From Candidatus Hydrothermales bacterium (GTDB lineage Bacteria; Hydrothermota; Hydrothermia; Hydrothermales; JAJRUZ01), in contig JBCNVI010000002.1 of assembly GCA_039630235.1 (NCBI GenBank), forward strand, positions 240,376-286,630: a DNA stretch of 46,255 bases. Direction: 5' to 3'. A model generated the notes under the pieces. The model saw only the letters and a program-made list of their open reading frames with translations, did no database searches and had not been told where the DNA came from. Both the position numbers and the translations under genes were made by a program. How positions within the stretch are numbered: position 1 is the stretch's first letter; each line of letters begins with the position of its first letter. Shown one piece after another: positions 43,631 through 46,255 of this stretch.

Positions 43631-45094
43631 ATGGAAGTGCGACTTAGGTTTGCTCCATCGCCTACTGGAGTACTTCATGTAGGGGGGGTAAGGACGGCAA
43701 TTTATAACTTTCTTTATGCTAAAAAAATGAGGGGGAAGTTTCTTTTAAGAATTGAGGATACTGATGTAGAGAGATCAAGGGAAGAGTTTATAGATGTAAT
43801 TTTGGGTGGTTTAAGGTGGTTAAAAATAGAGTGGGATGAGGAGATTATCTTTCAGAGTAAAAGGTTAGAAATTTATAGAAAATATGCGGAAAAACTTATA
43901 AGGGAAAAAAAAGCATATTACTGCTTTTGTTTAGAGGAAGAGCTTGAAGAAGAAAGGAAAATACTTAGGCTTGAGAAAAAACCGACTAAATATTCAAGAA
44001 AATGTCTTAAAAGAAGTGAGGTGGAAATCAAAAAATTATTGAGTGAAAATAGGGAAAAAGCAATTAGATTTTTGGTTCCGGAGGGGGAGACTAGGTTCGT
44101 TGACCTAATTCATGGTGAAATTGTCTTTAAAAATGAAGAGATTGAGGATTTTATTATATTAAGGAGTGATGGAACACCAACTTATAATTTTGCCTGTGTG
44201 ATTGATGATAAGGATATGGGAATAACTCATGTCATAAGAGGTGATGATCATATATCAAATACACCAAAACAAATTTTACTTTATAAAGCCTTTGGATGGA
44301 AGATACCCGAGTTTGCTCATCTTCCTATGATTTTAGGGCCAGATAGAAAAAAGCTTTCAAAGAGACATGGTGCAACTTCAGTGATAGAGTTTAAAGAAGA
44401 AGGATTTTTACCAGAGGCCCTCTTTAACTTTCTTGCTCTTTTAGGATGGTCACCAGGTGGGGATGTTGAAATAATATCAAGAGAGGAGATGATAGAGAAA
44501 TTTGATATAAGAGATTGTAGAAAAAGTGCAAGTATATTTGATAGACAAAAACTTTTATGGATGAATTCCGAGTATATAAAAAGAAAAGATATAAATGAGC
44601 TTGTAGAACTTTCCCTTGAATTTTTAAGAAAGGAGAAGTGGTGGAAAAGAGAGTATGAGAAAGATCTGGATTTTCTTAAAAAAGTAATAGAACTTACAAG
44701 GGAGAGAGCCAAGGTTTTAAGGGATATTCCGTATTTGATTGATTATTTTTATAAGGATGATTTTGGTTATGATATTGAGGCAGTTGAAAGATACTTTGCT
44801 GATCCTAAGGTATTTGAGGGGTTAGAAGAAGTAAAAGGTGAATTCGAGACACTCGAGGTATGGAATGAAGAAGAGATAGAGAAAGTTGTAAGAAAAGTGG
44901 CTGATAACTTAGGTGAGAAACATGCCTTTTTAATTCACCCACTTAGAATTGCGTTAACAGGGAGGAAGGTTGGTCCTTCGCTTTTCAAATTGATGGAATT
45001 GATTGGTAAGGAAAGGTGTATAGAGAGAATAAGAAGAATAATAAAGGAACTTTGGGGCTACATTCCAGGAAAGACAGAGTTTAAGAAAATTTAA
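43631..45094 (+). CDS. gltX: Glutamyl-tRNA synthetase
   Basis: Charges tRNA-Glu. The 487-residue class-I enzyme has the HIGH-type motif in RFAPSPTGVLHVGGVRTA, RIEDTDVERSREEF, YNFACVIDDKDMGITHVIRG, and KKLSKRHGATSV as the KMSKS loop. The C-terminal anticodon-binding helical domain (about residues 330-480) ends near LWGYIPGK. Length is normal. Whether the enzyme is discriminating, or also charges tRNA-Gln, cannot be told from sequence by eye. Confidence 0.97.
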   Translation: MEVRLRFAPSPTGVLHVGGVRTAIYNFLYAKKMRGKFLLRIEDTDVERSREEFIDVILGGLRWLKIEWDEEIIFQSKRLEIYRKYAEKLIREKKAYYCFCLEEELEEERKILRLEKKPTKYSRKCLKRSEVEIKKLLSENREKAIRFLVPEGETRFVDLIHGEIVFKNEEIEDFIILRSDGTPTYNFACVIDDKDMGITHVIRGDDHISNTPKQILLYKAFGWKIPEFAHLPMILGPDRKKLSKRHGATSVIEFKEEGFLPEALFNFLALLGWSPGGDVEIISREEMIEKFDIRDCRKSASIFDRQKLLWMNSEYIKRKDINELVELSLEFLRKEKWWKREYEKDLDFLKKVIELTRERAKVLRDIPYLIDYFYKDDFGYDIEAVERYFADPKVFEGLEEVKGEFETLEVWNEEEIEKVVRKVADNLGEKHAFLIHPLRIALTGRKVGPSLFKLMELIGKERCIERIRRIIKELWGYIPGKTEFKKI

Positions 45095-45096
45095 AC

Positions 45097-45120
45097 AAAA
45101 GAGGTTCAGATCCTTTTTAA
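45097..45120 (+). terminator. Weak possible terminator after gltX
   Basis: AAAAGAGG and TCCTTTTT around the loop TTCAGA give an imperfect hairpin (AGG/CCT with a bulge, then A/T pairs) followed by a T-rich tract, 3 bp after the gltX stop. Support is weak. Confidence 0.3.
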
Positions 45121-45133
45121 GTAAGATTAAAAA

Positions 45134-45681
45134 ATGGCTGTTGAGTCTATTTTTTATTCCTATAGGGACAAAAATGCCTCATTTTGAATTAAAGGATCCC
45201 TTCGGTAAAGTTTATTCAACAAAGGAACATATGGGTAAGGTTGGTTTACTTATTGTATTTACATGTAACCATTGTCTTTATGCAAAAGCTTATGCCAAGA
45301 CTTTTAAGACTAGCTGATGAAATAAATAAAATTGGCATAAATACCTTTGCAATAAATCCTAACTCAAAAAATGTTGATTATCCTGAAGATTCTGTAACCG
45401 AAATGATAAACAAAATAAAGGAGTGGAAAATAAATATACCTTATTTAGTTGATGAGAATCAGGAAGTTGCTAAAATGTATAAGGCTCAGTGCACCCCGGA
45501 CTTTTATCTTCTTGATAGGGAAATGAATCTATATTATCATGGAAGACTTGACGATAATTGGAAAGATGAAAGTCTTGTGACAAGGGAAGAATTAAAAGAG
45601 GCATGTTTAAAACTCTCTTATGGTGAAGAACCCCCAAAAATTCAGCATCCTTCAATCGGTTGTTCTATAAAGTGGATATAG
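45134..45681 (+). pseudogene. Frameshifted thioredoxin-fold (AhpC/TSA-like) protein gene
   Basis: The intact form would start at ATG 45134 and be about 180 residues: a redoxin domain with a strand ending in FTCNHC (a C-x-x-C pair), then MPRLLRLADEINKIGINTFA, VDENQEVAKMYKAQCTPDFY, and a tail DDNWKDESLVTREELKEA. Two frameshifts separate the start from the rest. An extra T in the run at 45150-45155 shifts the frame after MAVESIF; the next frame reads IPIGTKMPHFELKDP up to CNHCLYAKAY. A second change near 45285-45295 moves it again, and the last frame runs to TAG 45679-45681. The residue after the C-x-x-C is Leu where relatives have Pro. Assembly error is possible. Confidence 0.78.
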
Positions 45682-45951
45682 ATATTTGAAACTTTTTATA
45701 AGTTAAAGCTTGACATAAATAATATTACCTCATATTTGCCATTTTTTGTAAAAAAATCGAATTTATAACTTTAAATTTTTAAAATTTGTGGGGTCAAATT
45801 TGTTTTAAAAGGTCAAAAAGAAAGCAGTTGCTAATTGGGGTAGAAGGTTTTTTGCTCTTTTAGCCTCTCCTTTGTGTATGCCCACAGAGGTAAGATCTAC
45901 ATAGGACAAAAGATAGAGCGAATGCGCATATATCTGATAAAAGACAAAATT
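45682..45951. other. 270-bp stretch without a recognised gene
   Basis: AT-rich, and no convincing coding frame is seen. It holds a perfect TTGACA (45710-45715) with a weak TATTTG 17 bp later on the plus strand, but nothing recognisable lies downstream of it. The minus-strand reading frame that extends from 46045 to 45860 reaches into this stretch only as out-of-frame tail of the neighbouring broken gene. Confidence 0.5.
45710..45738 (+). promoter_or_regulatory. Possible sigma-70-type promoter without an obvious target
   Basis: TTGACA (45710-45715), 17 bp spacer, TATTTG (45733-45738). The -35 is perfect, the -10 poor. It points into sequence without a gene, and could be chance or drive a small RNA. 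Confidence 0.25.
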
Positions 45952-46255
45952 TTATTCTTCTCTTAAAATCTTTTTTAAAAGTTCTTTTTTTATCCTTTGT
46001 TTCTGTTAAGATTAAAGGAGCAATAAGTTTTACATCTTCATGCATTATCTCAAAACCCTTATCACTCTTTCAACCAATCCTTTCATCTCTTCATGCATTT
46101 TTTCAAATCTCATATCCATTCTTTCAAATCCCTTATCCGTTTTTAAAGCTACATTTTTAATCTCCTCAACTATTCTTAAAGTATTTTCCCTTGTAATTTT
46201 CCCATTTCTCCATGCAAGATAAGTAACAGCAAAGGCTAAAAAGGTTACACCAAAA
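45952..46255 (-). pseudogene. Frameshifted, truncated coiled-coil membrane protein gene
   Basis: Read from the window's right edge on the minus strand (5' end missing): FGVTFLAFAVTYLAWRNGKI (one membrane segment), then coiled-coil repeats TDKGFERMDMRFEKMHEEM. That frame stops at 46045-46047 after LVERVIRVLR, but the next frame continues the repeat as DKGFEIMHEDVKLIAPLILT, and a third frame supplies a natural ending IKKELLKKILREE with TAA 45952-45954. The shifts lie near 46063 and in the A-run near 45996. The result looks like a short single-membrane-pass coiled-coil protein broken twice. Function unknown. Confidence 0.6.

Noticed and set aside
45860-45951. Cysteine-rich peptide frame on the minus strand
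   Set aside because: It is the out-of-frame tail that arises after a frameshift in the coiled-coil gene; the natural ending is in another frame at 45952.
1-46255. CRISPR arrays, insertion sequences, prophage or transposase genes
   Set aside because: No regularly spaced repeats, no transposase or integrase motifs, and no terminal inverted repeats were seen in any part of the window.

Overview
This is a compact, AT-rich bacterial chromosome segment. Almost every base is coding, genes overlap by 1-16 bp inside operons, and coding strands switch often. The organism is a diderm: it has a lipoprotein diacylglyceryl transferase, a heptosyltransferase-type GT9, an O-antigen-ligase-like protein, outer-membrane barrels, and secreted proteins with type IX secretion (T9SS)-style C-terminal tails next to a PorV-like barrel and a C25 (gingipain/PorU-type) cysteine peptidase. 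Both tRNAs have G+C-only acceptor stems despite the AT-rich DNA, and PurH is of the short Thermotoga-like type, so a thermophile is likely. Taken together this resembles uncultured lineages such as WOR-3/Hydrothermae/Stahlbacteria. That placement is inference; there is no 16S gene here.

Layout. 1-2.8 kb (+): 5'-truncated pyrG, lgt and a decayed cyclic-nucleotide-binding gene. 2.8-6.3 kb: an O-antigen-ligase-like gene diverging from a GT4 glycosyltransferase and a UPF0173 hydrolase. 6.3-9.4 kb: an orphan NuoG-like Fe-S protein with a DUF429 gene, divergent from a small ComEA-type protein. 9.4-12.5 kb (-): RNase R, Hsp20 and a C26 glutamine hydrolase. 12.6-14.7 kb (+): purH and an MBL-fold hydrolase. 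14.7-26.7 kb (-): cysS and GT9, then a seven-gene operon with every junction overlapping: PorV-like barrel, secreted propeller protein, giant C25 peptidase, mazG, NYN nuclease, DUF4837 lipoprotein, APH-fold kinase. 26.7-31.8 kb (+): a T9SS-tailed propeller protein, tRNA-Ile, an outer-membrane barrel, dcd and a TPR-like protein. 31.8-35.6 kb (-): a biotinyl/KOW-domain protein, prfA, tRNA-Cys and mtaD. 35.6-40.0 kb (+): ribBA, ribH, pyrC and a PmbA/TldE-like protein. 40-43.6 kb (-): gcvPB, a small membrane protein and a MutL/GlmL ATPase. 43.6-46.3 kb: gltX, a frameshifted thioredoxin-fold gene and a frameshifted, truncated coiled-coil gene.

The most striking genome-wide signal is in the promoters. 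At nearly every operon head a TATAAT/TAAAAT hexamer sits 5-7 bp before the start codon, often with a TTGNNN -35 box 17-18 bp further upstream, and with no Shine-Dalgarno (SD). The first genes of operons therefore look leaderless, while internal genes often have SD sequences or start/stop overlaps. Several divergent promoter pairs interlock within 22-77 bp. The best candidates for an undescribed system are the PorV-like/C25 operon, and the trio formed by a MutL-like ATPase, a small membrane protein and a biotinyl/KOW-domain protein, which occurs without any B12 mutase in view.
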